Assembly: GCF_023635005.1 (NCBI RefSeq)
Contig: NZ_JAMLJM010000008.1
Span: 49,326-113,325, forward strand
Source: Flavobacterium luminosum
GTDB lineage: Bacteria; Bacteroidota; Bacteroidia; Flavobacteriales; Flavobacteriaceae
Reading direction: 5' to 3'
Length of the DNA stretch: 64,000 bases
In this document: positions 36,145 to 45,072 of the stretch, piece by piece
How positions within the stretch are numbered: position 1 is the first letter of the stretch
How the letters are laid out: each line of letters begins with the position of its first letter
The notes under the pieces: model-generated
What the model was told of the DNA's origin: nothing
Database searches by the model: none
Seen by the model: the letters and a program-made list of their open reading frames with translations, nothing else
Position numbers and translations under genes: made by a program

Positions 36145-37037
36145 AGTTCATTTTCTGTTTTTCTGCCTATTAAACACTGCTCAAACATATAAAGCAATAT
36201 AGATTTTACACACTTCACATATTCATCATCTTTAATGTTTCCATATGCTGTTGTATATTGGTCGGTTAGATTATATAATCTATCCTTGAAATTTCCTGAA
36301 AGTTTATTGTAATCATTTATAACTCTTCTTTTCAGGGTATTAATCTCATCATCGTTATATCCCGAAAGTATATTGGTAATCGTGTTAAATTCTGCCATAA
36401 CCAGTACCATTTCCGAGTTCATTCCATCCCAATCTTCCTGCTCAAAGTTGAGTTCGATTTTCTTTTGGGGAGGGACTAATGATTTCCTGTCGAAATGCAG
36501 AGCCTTATCTTCTTCGCTTGAAGCATTCAATAAGTCATTAATAATTTCCTGAATATAGTCCTGTATAAAAAAGTTCTCAATCCCCAAATAAGCTGCAAGT
36601 TTTCTTTTTTTACTTGATACAAGTTCATCAACAATAGAAAGAATTTGGTCTATACCCTTAATCGAAGTATCGCCGTCCAAACTCTGAATTAGCGTAAATT
36701 GTTCCGGTGATACTTCGTGGTTTACGTACATTTCCCAATTTGGAAATTTGTCTTTCCAGTTTTTCTGGTATTTTTCGAAATCTCCTTCTTTGTTTGTTGC
36801 CCCTAAAACTTTCGTTTCAAAATCAGTTTTGCTATATTTTCTTGGTGCGTAACAAGCCAATATTTTTTGTTCGGGTAAAATAGTACCGTCATTGCCTTTA
36901 TCCTTATTCCTTCTAATGGGCGTATAGTTATCAACGCCATATTTCAAAAGAAACAGTTCATCAATAAATTCTTCGAACTCAAATCCTTCTTTGGATTGAA
37001 TTTGCATTTTAAAAGCGTTCTTCAATAATTTATCCAT
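36141..37037 (-). CDS. ABC-3C effector protein with N-terminal nuclease-like domain
   Basis: A 298-residue protein. Residues about 10-90 look like a restriction-endonuclease fold (EFIDELFLLKYG, then NKDKGNDGTI with the catalytic Asp position, then QKILACYAPRK; the usual QxK lysine is not obvious, so activity is uncertain). Residues about 180-298 are helical and end in KCVKSILLYMFEQCLIGRK, resembling the ABC-3C C-terminal domain. The frame extends to an ATG at 37079, but that start would overlap the regulator gene by 35 bases; the ATG at 37037 lies seven bases after the regulator stop and is preferred. Confidence 0.72.
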   Translation of the reverse strand: MDKLLKNAFKMQIQSKEGFEFEEFIDELFLLKYGVDNYTPIRRNKDKGNDGTILPEQKILACYAPRKYSKTDFETKVLGATNKEGDFEKYQKNWKDKFPNWEMYVNHEVSPEQFTLIQSLDGDTSIKGIDQILSIVDELVSSKKRKLAAYLGIENFFIQDYIQEIINDLLNASSEEDKALHFDRKSLVPPQKKIELNFEQEDWDGMNSEMVLVMAEFNTITNILSGYNDDEINTLKRRVINDYNKLSGNFKDRLYNLTDQYTTAYGNIKDDEYVKCVKSILLYMFEQCLIGRKTENEL

Positions 37038-37044
37038 ATACAAA

Positions 37045-37260
37045 TCAGAGTTCCAAATTAATTTTAACTGTACCGTCAAATCCCTTTTCTACTATCTCTT
37101 TAAGGGTTTGAAGTTTGATATTATTGCCATAATCAGTTTCAACCTTAGAAATGTAACTCCTTTTCTTACCCACTTTTTGGGCTAATTGTTCTTGAGTTAG
37201 CTGTCTTTGTTCTCTGGCTTCCTTCAGCATTTCTCCAATATGTCTGCCTGATATTTTCAT
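37045..37260 (-). CDS. XRE-family helix-turn-helix regulator of the ABC-3C operon
   Basis: A 71-residue Cro/CI-type repressor: helix-turn-helix LTQEQLAQKVGKKRSYISKVE with the recognition helix at about residues 32-40. The frame runs upstream to 37407 but that part covers the promoter and a tra-side non-coding region; the ATG at 37260 (MKISGRHIGEML) is the fitting start. It is the first gene of the minus-strand defence operon, so it probably autoregulates it. Confidence 0.85.
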   Translation of the reverse strand: MKISGRHIGEMLKEAREQRQLTQEQLAQKVGKKRSYISKVETDYGNNIKLQTLKEIVEKGFDGTVKINLEL

Positions 37261-37297
37261 CTCAAAAAGGATTAAAATTGACTTTATTACGAATGTA

Positions 37298-37328
37298 CAA
37301 ATGTAATTTAAAAGTTGCATTGAACCAA
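37298..37328 (-). promoter_or_regulatory. Bacteroidetes-type promoter of the ABC-3C operon
   Basis: On the minus strand TTG (37326-37328) is followed after 20 bases by TACATTTG (37298-37305), matching the TTG-N19/20-TAnnTTTG consensus of Bacteroidetes sigma-70. The expected start point lies about 30 bases before the regulator's ATG at 37260. Confidence 0.65.
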
Positions 37329-37402
37329 CTGTAAATTGTATAAAAAGCATTTGAAAATTTCCACTCTCGTTCTGAAAATTCCCACCAACAAAGCCACTCA
37401 CA

Positions 37403-37426
37403 GCCAAACACTTCCTTTGACTGCCA
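37403..37426 (+). repeat. Split copy of the dispersed motif upstream of traE
   Basis: GCCAAACACT (37403-37412) and CTGCCA (37421-37426) are the two halves of the dispersed motif separated by extra bases, about 90 bases upstream of traE. It is a weaker match than the other copies. Confidence 0.3.
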
Positions 37427-37517
37427 CTTTCTTATAACGCCTCTTTTTCCACAAGACATTTGTCCCGAAAGCTCGCAAGGTGCGGGATAAAATGTAACAA
37501 ATAAATGTGTTTCAATT

Positions 37518-37823
37518 ATGGAAAAACAGAGAAAAAAAGTTTTGCTGGCAGCCGTGGCGATGCTGTCAGGAATTGGTGCGTTCGCACAGGGAAACGGTTC
37601 GGCAGGTATCAACGAAGCTACTCAAATGGTAACAAGCTATTTCGACCCCGCCACCCAATTAATCTACGCCATCGGTGCGGTGGTTGGGCTCATCGGAGGC
37701 GTTAAGGTGTATAACAAATTCAGCTCCGGCGACCCTGACACGAGCAAGACTGCGGCAAGCTGGTTTGGTGCGTGTATCTTCCTGATTGTTGCCGCTACCA
37801 TCCTGCGTTCATTCTTCCTGTAA
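37518..37823 (+). CDS. traE: Conjugal transfer protein TraE (DUF4134, VirB2/VirB3-region)
   Basis: A 101-residue small membrane protein with a signal peptide (VLLAAVAMLSGIGAFAQ), a Gly-rich start and two helices (LIYAIGAVVGLIGGVKVY and WFGACIFLIVAATILRSF). The pilin-like size and layout match DUF4134, the TraE of Bacteroidetes conjugation systems. It resumes the tra series after the defence insertion and is followed 10 bases later by traF. Confidence 0.9.
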   Translation: MEKQRKKVLLAAVAMLSGIGAFAQGNGSAGINEATQMVTSYFDPATQLIYAIGAVVGLIGGVKVYNKFSSGDPDTSKTAASWFGACIFLIVAATILRSFFL

Positions 37824-37833
37824 TCCTTTGCTT

Positions 37834-38166
37834 ATGAATAGTTACAATATTAACAAAGGCATTGGGCGTACAGTAGAGTTCAAAGGATTGAAAGCGCAAT
37901 ACCTGTTCATTTTCGCAGGCGGACTGCTCGGTACGCTTATTCTCGTGATGATACTGTATATGGCAGGCGTAAACTCTTACATCTGCCTGTTCATCGGAGC
38001 AGGGGGTGCTTCGCTCATCGTATGGCAGACCTTTTCACTGAACCAAAAGTACGGCGAACACGGGCTGATGAAAGTGGGTGCAAGAAAACGGCATCCTCGA
38101 TACATCATCTGCCGCAAGCCTGTACACAGGTATTTAAAATTCACTTCTAAACCAAAAGCCGTATGA
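37834..38166 (+). CDS. traF: Conjugal transfer protein TraF (DUF4133)
   Basis: A 110-residue membrane protein with two adjacent helices (YLFIFAGGLLGTLILVMILYM and YICLFIGAGGASLIVWQTF), a VirB3-like layout. Family-typical stretches are NKGIGRTVEFKGLKAQY and KRHPRYI. The ATG at 37834 (MNSYNINKG) is the start; the frame extends upstream into traE. It overlaps traG by four bases. Confidence 0.9.
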   Translation: MNSYNINKGIGRTVEFKGLKAQYLFIFAGGLLGTLILVMILYMAGVNSYICLFIGAGGASLIVWQTFSLNQKYGEHGLMKVGARKRHPRYIICRKPVHRYLKFTSKPKAV

Positions 38167-40667
38167 GAAATGTAGCAAAGACCTCCACTTTGGAAAGCAA
38201 ATTTCCATTGCTGGCAGTAGAGAACAACTGCATACTTTCCAAAGATGCGGACATTACCGCCTGTTTTGAAGTGCGTTTACCGGAACTGTTCACGGTAGCT
38301 TCTGCGGAATATGAAGCCATTCACTCCGCTTGGCACAAGGCGATTAAGACCTTACCCGATTTTACGGTCATTCACAAACAGGATTGGTACATCAAAGAAA
38401 GCTACGCCCCCGATTTGGCACAGGAAGATCAGAGTTTTTTATCGAAATCTTATCAACGCCATTTCAACGAGCGACCATTCCTGAACCACTATTGCTACCT
38501 GTTCCTGACAAAAACCACCAAAGAGCGTATGCGTATGCAAAGCAACTTCAGTTCGCTTTGCAAAGGCACACTCATACCAAAGGAAATCAGGGATAAGGAA
38601 GCGATACATCGCTTTATGGAAGCCGTAGCACAGTTTGAGCGTATTGTGAACGATAGCGGTTTTGTGAGCCTGCAACGATTGAGCGAAGAAGACATCATCG
38701 GTACAAATGAAAAGCAAGGATTGCTGGAACAGTATTTTACCCTTTCGAGGGAAGCAGGAACGCCGATGCAGGACATCGCACTCGGTGCTGAAGAAGTCCG
38801 TATCGGAAACAAAAGGTTGTCTTTGCACACCCTGTCCGATACGGACGATTTGCCCGGAACGGTATCGGCAGATACACGTTTTGAAAAGCTATCTACCGAC
38901 CGTAGCGACTGCCGTTTGTCGTTCGCTGCACCTGTGGGGTTGTTGTTGAGCTGCAACCATATCTACAACCAGTATTTGTTTTTGGATAACAGCGAAGCGA
39001 ACCTGCAAAAGTTTGAAAAATCAGCAAGGAATATGCACTCATTGGCTCGGTACAGCCGTGCCAACCAAATCAACAAAGAGTGGATAGAAAAGTACCTGAA
39101 CGAAGCACATTCGTTCGGGCTTTCCTCTGTTCGTGCGCATTTTAATATTATGGCGTGGTCGGAAGACCCTGCCGAACTCAAACAGCTAAAGAATGATTGC
39201 GGTAGTGCGTTAGCACTGATGGAGTGTAAGCCACGCCACAACACTACGGATGTTGCCACGTTGTATTGGGCTGGAATGCCGGGCAATGCCGGCGACTTTC
39301 CGGCAGAGGAAAGTTTTTACACGTTCATAGAGCCAGCCTTATGCTTCTTTACCGAAGAAACCAATTACCACAATTCGCCGTCCCCATTCGGGGTAAAAAT
39401 GGCGGACAGGCTTACAGGCAAGCCTATCCATTTGGATATATCAGATTTGCCAATGAAGCGTGGCATTATCACGAACCGGAACAAATTCATTCTTGGTCCG
39501 TCAGGTTCGGGTAAATCGTTCTTCACAAACCATATGGTAAGGCAGTATTTCGAGCAGGGCGCACACGTACTGTTGGTAGATACGGGTAATTCCTATCAGG
39601 GTTTGTGCGAATTGATTAAGGGGAAAACCAAAGGCGAAGACGGGGTTTATTTTACCTATACCGAAGACAATCCCATTGCCTTTAACCCTTTTTATACCGA
39701 TGACGGCGTGTTCGATATTGAAAAGCGTGAAAGTATCAAAACTTTGATACTAACGCTTTGGAAAAGGGACGATGAACCGCCGACCCGTTCGGAAGAAGTG
39801 GCATTATCCAATGCCGTTAGCGGTTATATCGAGCGTATCAAAACGGAAAACGTGTACCCATCATTTAACGGCTTCTACGAGTATGTAAAAGGCGATTACC
39901 GCAAGGTATTGGAGCAAAAGCAGGTAAGGGAAAAAGACTTTGACATTGCCAATTTCCTCAACGTATTAGAGCCTTATTACAAAGGCGGCGAATACGATTA
40001 CCTGCTGAACTCAAACAAGCAGTTAGACCTGCTTTCCAAACGCTTTATCGTGTTTGAAATTGATGCCATCAAAGACCACAAAATCCTCTTTCCCATAGTC
40101 ACGATTATCATTATGGAGGTGTTCATCAACAAGATGCGCCGACTGAAAGGTATCCGTAAGCTCATCCTGATTGAAGAGGCTTGGAAAGCGATTGCCAAAG
40201 AGGGAATGGCGGAATACATCAAGTACCTCTTTAAGACCGTTCGCAAATTCTTCGGAGAAGCGATTGTCGTAACGCAAGAGGTCGATGATATTATCCAGTC
40301 GCCCATTGTGAAAGAAAGTATCATCAACAACTCCGATTGTAAAATCCTCTTAGACCAGCGCAAGTATATGAATAAGTTTGACGATATACAGGCAATGCTG
40401 GGGCTTACCGATAAGGAGAAAGGGCAGGTACTTTCTATCAATATGAACAACGACCCATCAAGGCTTTACAAAGAAGTCTGGATTGGTTTAGGTGGTACGC
40501 ACTCGGCAGTCTATGCCACCGAAGTTAGTTTGGAGGAATACCTCGCCTATACCACCGAAGAAACCGAAAAAATGGAAGTAATGCAGCTCGCTGCTGAACT
40601 GGACGGAAACGTGGAACTCGCCATTAAGCATATCGCTATGCAACGGCGTGACAATTCAAATCAATAG
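38163..40667 (+). CDS. traG: Conjugation ATPase TraG (VirB4 family)
   Basis: An 834-residue cytosolic AAA+ ATPase that powers assembly of the secretion channel. Walker A LGPSGSGKSFFTNHMV is near residue 445, Walker B-like RKLILIEEAWKAI near 662, and VVTQEVDDI near 700. The N-terminal 400 residues form the VirB4 N-domain. The RHFNERPFLNHYCYLFLT segment is typical of Bacteroidetes TraG. Confidence 0.95.
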   Translation: MRNVAKTSTLESKFPLLAVENNCILSKDADITACFEVRLPELFTVASAEYEAIHSAWHKAIKTLPDFTVIHKQDWYIKESYAPDLAQEDQSFLSKSYQRHFNERPFLNHYCYLFLTKTTKERMRMQSNFSSLCKGTLIPKEIRDKEAIHRFMEAVAQFERIVNDSGFVSLQRLSEEDIIGTNEKQGLLEQYFTLSREAGTPMQDIALGAEEVRIGNKRLSLHTLSDTDDLPGTVSADTRFEKLSTDRSDCRLSFAAPVGLLLSCNHIYNQYLFLDNSEANLQKFEKSARNMHSLARYSRANQINKEWIEKYLNEAHSFGLSSVRAHFNIMAWSEDPAELKQLKNDCGSALALMECKPRHNTTDVATLYWAGMPGNAGDFPAEESFYTFIEPALCFFTEETNYHNSPSPFGVKMADRLTGKPIHLDISDLPMKRGIITNRNKFILGPSGSGKSFFTNHMVRQYFEQGAHVLLVDTGNSYQGLCELIKGKTKGEDGVYFTYTEDNPIAFNPFYTDDGVFDIEKRESIKTLILTLWKRDDEPPTRSEEVALSNAVSGYIERIKTENVYPSFNGFYEYVKGDYRKVLEQKQVREKDFDIANFLNVLEPYYKGGEYDYLLNSNKQLDLLSKRFIVFEIDAIKDHKILFPIVTIIIMEVFINKMRRLKGIRKLILIEEAWKAIAKEGMAEYIKYLFKTVRKFFGEAIVVTQEVDDIIQSPIVKESIINNSDCKILLDQRKYMNKFDDIQAMLGLTDKEKGQVLSINMNNDPSRLYKEVWIGLGGTHSAVYATEVSLEEYLAYTTEETEKMEVMQLAAELDGNVELAIKHIAMQRRDNSNQ

Positions 40668-40694
40668 TCATTAACAATTTAAAATTTCAAGAAA

Positions 40695-41327
40695 ATGAAA
40701 AAAATCCTTTTTATGGTGTGTACGGCACTAATGCTTGCCGTTGCACCGTCCGCAAAAGCCCAATGGGTAGTAACCGACCCCGCAAACCTTGCATCGGGCA
40801 TTCTCAACAGTGCGAATGAAATCGTACAGACTTCTTCCACCGTAAGCAATGTGGTTAAGAACTTCAACGAAGTGAAGAAAGTGTACGAACAGGGCAAGGA
40901 ATATTACGACAAGCTGAAAGCCGTCAACAACCTTGTGAAAGATGCCCGTAAGGTGCAGCAAACGGTTTTGCTGGTAGGCGATGTTTCGGAAATGTACGTG
41001 CAGAATTTCGGCAAGATGATGAACGACCCCAATTTCTCGCCGCAAGAGCTGACCGCTATCGGTAACGGCTACTCCGCATTGCTCAATGAAAGTACCGAAC
41101 TGCTGAAAGAACTGAAGCAAATCGTAACCTCATCCAGCCTTTCGCTGAACGACAAAGAGCGTATGGACATCATCGACCGTGTGTACAAAGAAGTAAAAGA
41201 CTACCACAGTCTTGTACGCTATTACACCAACAAAAATATTTCTGTAAGCTACCTGAGAGCGAAAAAGAAAAACGATGCCAAAAGGGTGCTTGACCTATAC
41301 GGAACTGCTAACCAAAAATACTGGTAA
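40695..41327 (+). CDS. traI: Conjugal transfer protein TraI (DUF4141)
   Basis: A 210-residue secreted protein: signal peptide ending in PSAKAQ, then WVVTDPANLASGILNSANEI and a long helical region, resembling the VirB5-like DUF4141 family (pilus-tip protein). It precedes traJ by two bases. Confidence 0.9.
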   Translation: MKKILFMVCTALMLAVAPSAKAQWVVTDPANLASGILNSANEIVQTSSTVSNVVKNFNEVKKVYEQGKEYYDKLKAVNNLVKDARKVQQTVLLVGDVSEMYVQNFGKMMNDPNFSPQELTAIGNGYSALLNESTELLKELKQIVTSSSLSLNDKERMDIIDRVYKEVKDYHSLVRYYTNKNISVSYLRAKKKNDAKRVLDLYGTANQKYW

Positions 41328-41329
41328 CA

Positions 41330-42325
41330 ATGGAATGGGATAATCTTCACGAACTCCTGCGTTCGCTTTATGACGATATGATGCCGCTTGCAGGCGATAT
41401 GGCGGCAGTGGCTAAAGGTCTTGCGGGATTGGGTGCATTATTCTATGTGGCATTAAAGGTTTGGCAGGCTTTAAGCCGTGCCGAACCTATTGATATGTTC
41501 CCATTGTTACGCCCGTTTGCTTTGGGGCTTTGCATTATGTTTTTCCCAACCATTGTATTGGGAACTATCAATGCAGTGCTAAGCCCCGTTGTAACGGGAA
41601 CACATTCCATACTCGAAGACCAGGTGCTTGACCTGAACAAGCTGCAACAGCAGAAAGACCAACTGGAATATGAAGCAATGGTCAGAAATCCCGAAACCGC
41701 CTATATGGTATCGGACGAAGAGTTTGACAAGAAGCTGGATGAATTGGGCTGGTCGCCCTCCGACATCGGCACGATGGCGGGTATGTATATGGACAGGGGT
41801 GCTTATCAAATAGAAAAAGCCATAAAGGATTGGTTTCGCAATCTACTGGAGATACTCTTTCAGGCGGCGGCTTTGGTTATTGATACCATAAGAACATTTT
41901 TCCTGATAGTCCTCTCCATACTCGGACCGATTGCCTTTGCAATTTCCGTATGGGACGGCTTTCAGTCCACGCTCACGCAGTGGCTCACGAGGTATGTGAG
42001 CGTTTACCTGTGGTTGCCTGTTTCCGATTTGTTCAGTTCGATGCTGGCAAGGATACAATCGCTGATACTGGAAAAGGATATAGCAATGCTTTCAGACCCG
42101 ACCTATATACCCGACACCTCCAATACGGTGTACATCATCTTTATGATTATCGGCATCATCGGGTACTTCACTATCCCGACAGTAACAGGCTGGGTAATCC
42201 AAGCTGGAGGCGCAGGAAACTTTACCCGCAATGTAAACTCAACAGCAATGAAAGCAGGAAACCTTGCCGGAGCCGGAGCTGGTTCAACGGTTGGAAACAT
42301 CGGCGGTCAGTTACTTAAAAAATAA
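41330..42325 (+). CDS. traJ: Conjugal transfer protein TraJ (VirB6-like)
   Basis: A 331-residue polytopic inner-membrane protein with about six helices (MAAVAKGLAGLGALFYVALK, FALGLCIMFFPTIVLGTI, FFLIVLSILGPIAFAISVW, IIFMIIGIIGYFTIPTV) and a periplasmic loop rich in Asp/Glu. This matches Bacteroidetes TraJ, the VirB6-type channel component. It is in the tra operon between traI and traK. Confidence 0.92.
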   Translation: MEWDNLHELLRSLYDDMMPLAGDMAAVAKGLAGLGALFYVALKVWQALSRAEPIDMFPLLRPFALGLCIMFFPTIVLGTINAVLSPVVTGTHSILEDQVLDLNKLQQQKDQLEYEAMVRNPETAYMVSDEEFDKKLDELGWSPSDIGTMAGMYMDRGAYQIEKAIKDWFRNLLEILFQAAALVIDTIRTFFLIVLSILGPIAFAISVWDGFQSTLTQWLTRYVSVYLWLPVSDLFSSMLARIQSLILEKDIAMLSDPTYIPDTSNTVYIIFMIIGIIGYFTIPTVTGWVIQAGGAGNFTRNVNSTAMKAGNLAGAGAGSTVGNIGGQLLKK

Positions 42326-42350
42326 TGTAAAACAATAATCATTCTTAAAA

Positions 42351-42974
42351 ATGGAATTTAAAACGCTAAGAAATATAGAAAACAGCTTTCGGCAGATACG
42401 TTTATATGCCATCGTGTTTGCCGTTCTCTGCATAGGCGTAGTAGGATTTGCCGTGTGGAAATCGTACAGCTTTGCAAATGAACAAAGGCAAAAAATCTAT
42501 GTGCTGGATAATGGCAAATCACTGATGCTTGCCTTGTCGCAGGATGCCAGTATTAACCGACCTGTGGAAGCAAGGGAACACGTCAGGAGATTTCACGAAT
42601 TGTTCTTCACGCTTGCACCCGATAAGAACGCTATTGAAAGCAATATGAGCAGGGCGTTCAACCTTGCCGATAAATCAGCTTTCGACTATTACAAAGACCT
42701 GTCTGAAAAGGGCTATTACAGCCGTATCATTTCGGGTAATGTTCAGCAACGAATTGAGGTAGATAGTGTGGTGTGCAATTTCGACAATTACCCCTATGCA
42801 GTGCGCACCTATGCCAAACAGTTCATCATCCGTTCGAGCAACGTAACACGCCGTAACCTGATTACTTCCTGCTATCTCGTCAACTCCGTTCGTTCGGATA
42901 ACAACCCGCAGGGATTTAACATCGAAAAGTTTGCGGTAGTAGAAAACAAAGACATCGAAGTTATCGAACGCTAA
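42351..42974 (+). CDS. traK: Conjugal transfer protein TraK (VirB8-like)
   Basis: A 207-residue protein with a single N-terminal helix (IVFAVLCIGVVGFAVW) and a periplasmic alpha/beta domain (REHVRRFHELFFTLAPDK, RTYAKQFIIRSSNVTRRN), the VirB8-type scaffold. It is followed by an unknown gene that is not part of the canonical tra order. Confidence 0.92.
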   Translation: MEFKTLRNIENSFRQIRLYAIVFAVLCIGVVGFAVWKSYSFANEQRQKIYVLDNGKSLMLALSQDASINRPVEAREHVRRFHELFFTLAPDKNAIESNMSRAFNLADKSAFDYYKDLSEKGYYSRIISGNVQQRIEVDSVVCNFDNYPYAVRTYAKQFIIRSSNVTRRNLITSCYLVNSVRSDNNPQGFNIEKFAVVENKDIEVIER

Positions 42975-42985
42975 AAATTAAGGAT

Positions 42986-43420
42986 ATGAAACAGTTACTT
43001 GATTTAGACGCATTCGCAAAAACGCTGACCGATAAAGGGTATGACGGTTATTTCCAAACGGAGGCAGCTTATGCCGACAAAATCAAAGACAGCATCAGCA
43101 GGTTTTTAGAGGCTTGTAAAAATGGGATGGATAAACCGATGTTGCCCAACATTATGATGCTGACAACTTACCTGCAATGGAATGGCGATGATAAGCCAAA
43201 GGTTGAATGCAATATGTGGGTAAAGTATGAAGACGGTCTTTTTGATGTACAGAAGATGAATATTGAAAGGATAGACCAATACGGGCAATTATTGAAACAA
43301 TCCAAACTGACAGACCTCTCTACAAGCTCGGTTCCGACAAGGAAAGAAGCCATTGCCCAAGTGTCTGACAAACCTAAAGAACAGTTGTCTTCCCCGAAAA
43401 GGCGGTTTAAAATGCGATAA
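42986..43420 (+). CDS. Unknown cytosolic protein between traK and traL
   Basis: A 144-residue protein with no signal peptide or membrane helix: an N-terminal helical half (LLDLDAFAKTLTDKGYDG, IKDSISRFLEACKNGMDK), a central strand-rich stretch (ECNMWVKYEDGLFDVQKMNI) and a basic C-terminus (SSPKRRFKMR). It is co-directional, 11 bases after traK and 17 before traL. I recognise no family. Its position suggests an accessory transfer factor or a regulator of the element. Confidence 0.65.
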   Translation: MKQLLDLDAFAKTLTDKGYDGYFQTEAAYADKIKDSISRFLEACKNGMDKPMLPNIMMLTTYLQWNGDDKPKVECNMWVKYEDGLFDVQKMNIERIDQYGQLLKQSKLTDLSTSSVPTRKEAIAQVSDKPKEQLSSPKRRFKMR

Positions 43421-43437
43421 CCGAAAATCATTAAAGT

Positions 43438-43722
43438 ATGAAAAAATTAAGAGCAACTATGGACAGGTTTTTTGATAAGCTCGATGAGCGTTGGCGGGCT
43501 TTGCCAGTGCGCAAGCAGCATCAATACACGTTGTACTTTTTTGTGGGTTATCTCTTGCTTACGGCAGGGGTTATTGGCAAAGTAGTGTACGATACGGGCA
43601 AGCCGAATGATACCATCAACATCAGGCATATCGAGAACCCTGTCCTCAAAAGTAAAAATCCTGCAAGGTTGCAGGATAGTGTATCAACAATTTTAAAAAA
43701 TCAGTTTTATGAAAGAAAATGA
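43438..43722 (+). CDS. traL: Conjugal transfer protein TraL (DUF3989)
   Basis: A 94-residue protein with one membrane helix (YFFVGYLLLTAGVIGKVVY) and basic flanks, in the position and size of TraL. Its 3' end overlaps traM by 14 bases. Confidence 0.85.
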   Translation: MKKLRATMDRFFDKLDERWRALPVRKQHQYTLYFFVGYLLLTAGVIGKVVYDTGKPNDTINIRHIENPVLKSKNPARLQDSVSTILKNQFYERK

Positions 43723-45049
43723 AAAAAGGGTCAGCATTCTCGTTGAGGAAGGCGACCAAAGTAAAGCATCCAATCTGCTGGATGATAAAAAGAACAGCAA
43801 AGACCGCCTTAAAAAGCCCTTGATATTCGGTTTGATGGCGATTGTCTTCTTAGGCTGTATGTACCTCATCTTTAAACCGTCAAAGGATAAAAAAGAGGTC
43901 GAAAACATCGGGCTGAACGATGCTGTTCCACAAGCTACCGGGGCAGGAATGCCCGACAGCAAAGGCAAAGCGTATGAGCAGGAAATGCTGGAACAAAAAG
44001 ACCAGGAGAAACGCAATGCCCTTACCACGCTATCCGATTATTGGAATGAGGACAGCTCATCTGCCAACGCCAAGAGCGAAGAAGATTTTGTAGAAGAGGA
44101 AGAAAGCAACGGCTATGGCAGTGGCAGAAATTCGGGACGTTATGGCAATCCTGCCTTGAACAGCTACCGAAATACACAAAGCACGTTAGGCTCATTCTAT
44201 AATAACGACAATGCAGAAACAATGGAACTCCGCAGGCAATTGGATGAGCTAAAAGAAAAACTGGCTGATAAAGATGTACCTAAAGCAACAACAGTAGATG
44301 ACCAGCTTGCCCTGATGGAGAAATCCTATCAAATGGCTGCAAAATATCTTCCGCAAGGTAATAGCAGCAATGGAGAAGCCACACCCACAAACGGTACAGC
44401 TTCGGGAGCTTCGACTGCCAGCCAAAAAGAGCATTTTGTATCATTTACGCCCACAAGGAAAAACACCGTATCAGCCTTGTATCGTGAGCCAACAGACAGC
44501 GAATTTTTGAACGATTTAAACCAGACCAAAAACAGGGGCTTCTATACCGCAGGTTCTACTGAACAGGTGGTACAGCCGAAAAACAGCATCAAAGCCTGCG
44601 TACACGATGCACAAACCGTTGTTGGGGAAACGGGCGTAAGGCTTCGTTTATTAGAGCCTGCCAAAACGCCTAATCGTACCATTCCCAAAGGAACTATCGT
44701 AACGGCGAATGCCAAGTTTCAGGGCGGTCGTTTACAGCTAAAGGTTACTTCGGTAGAACTGGAGGGTAATATCATTCCCGTAGATATTACCATTTACGAT
44801 TTGGACGGGCAGCAAGGCTTGTACGTTCCGTATTCGCCCGAAATGAACGCACTTACCGAAATGGCGGGCAATATGAGCCAGACAGGAGGAACGAGCGTGA
44901 TGCTTACGCAGAATGCCGGACAACAGGTTGCTGCCGATTTAAGCAGAGGCATTGTACAAGGAATTTCGGGCTATTTCGCAAAGAAAGTACGTACACCAAA
45001 GGTTACGCTCAAAGCAGGGCATCAGGTCTTCCTTGTATCAAAACAATAA
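43709..45049 (+). CDS. traM: Conjugal transfer protein TraM
   Basis: A 446-residue inner-membrane protein of the VirB10 type. A helix IFGLMAIVFLGCMYLIF lies near residue 40, then a long low-complexity Ser/Asn/Gln linker (about 110-270). The C-terminal domain at about 290-446 has IPKGTIVTANAKFQGGRLQL and VDITIYDLDGQQGLYVPYSP, typical of Bacteroidetes TraM. Confidence 0.92.
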   Translation: MKENEKRVSILVEEGDQSKASNLLDDKKNSKDRLKKPLIFGLMAIVFLGCMYLIFKPSKDKKEVENIGLNDAVPQATGAGMPDSKGKAYEQEMLEQKDQEKRNALTTLSDYWNEDSSSANAKSEEDFVEEEESNGYGSGRNSGRYGNPALNSYRNTQSTLGSFYNNDNAETMELRRQLDELKEKLADKDVPKATTVDDQLALMEKSYQMAAKYLPQGNSSNGEATPTNGTASGASTASQKEHFVSFTPTRKNTVSALYREPTDSEFLNDLNQTKNRGFYTAGSTEQVVQPKNSIKACVHDAQTVVGETGVRLRLLEPAKTPNRTIPKGTIVTANAKFQGGRLQLKVTSVELEGNIIPVDITIYDLDGQQGLYVPYSPEMNALTEMAGNMSQTGGTSVMLTQNAGQQVAADLSRGIVQGISGYFAKKVRTPKVTLKAGHQVFLVSKQ

Positions 45050-45072
45050 TGTTAAACTAAAATAATTTTATA

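Noticed and set aside
37045..37328. Type II toxin-antitoxin reading of the HTH and following gene
   Set aside because: The second protein is too large and nuclease-like, and the downstream ATPase and middle component fit an ABC-3C operon better.
37262..37407. N-terminal extension of the XRE regulator
   Set aside because: The stretch contains the promoter TTG-N20-TACATTTG and gives no helix-turn-helix-like residues; the ATG at 37260 fits the family.
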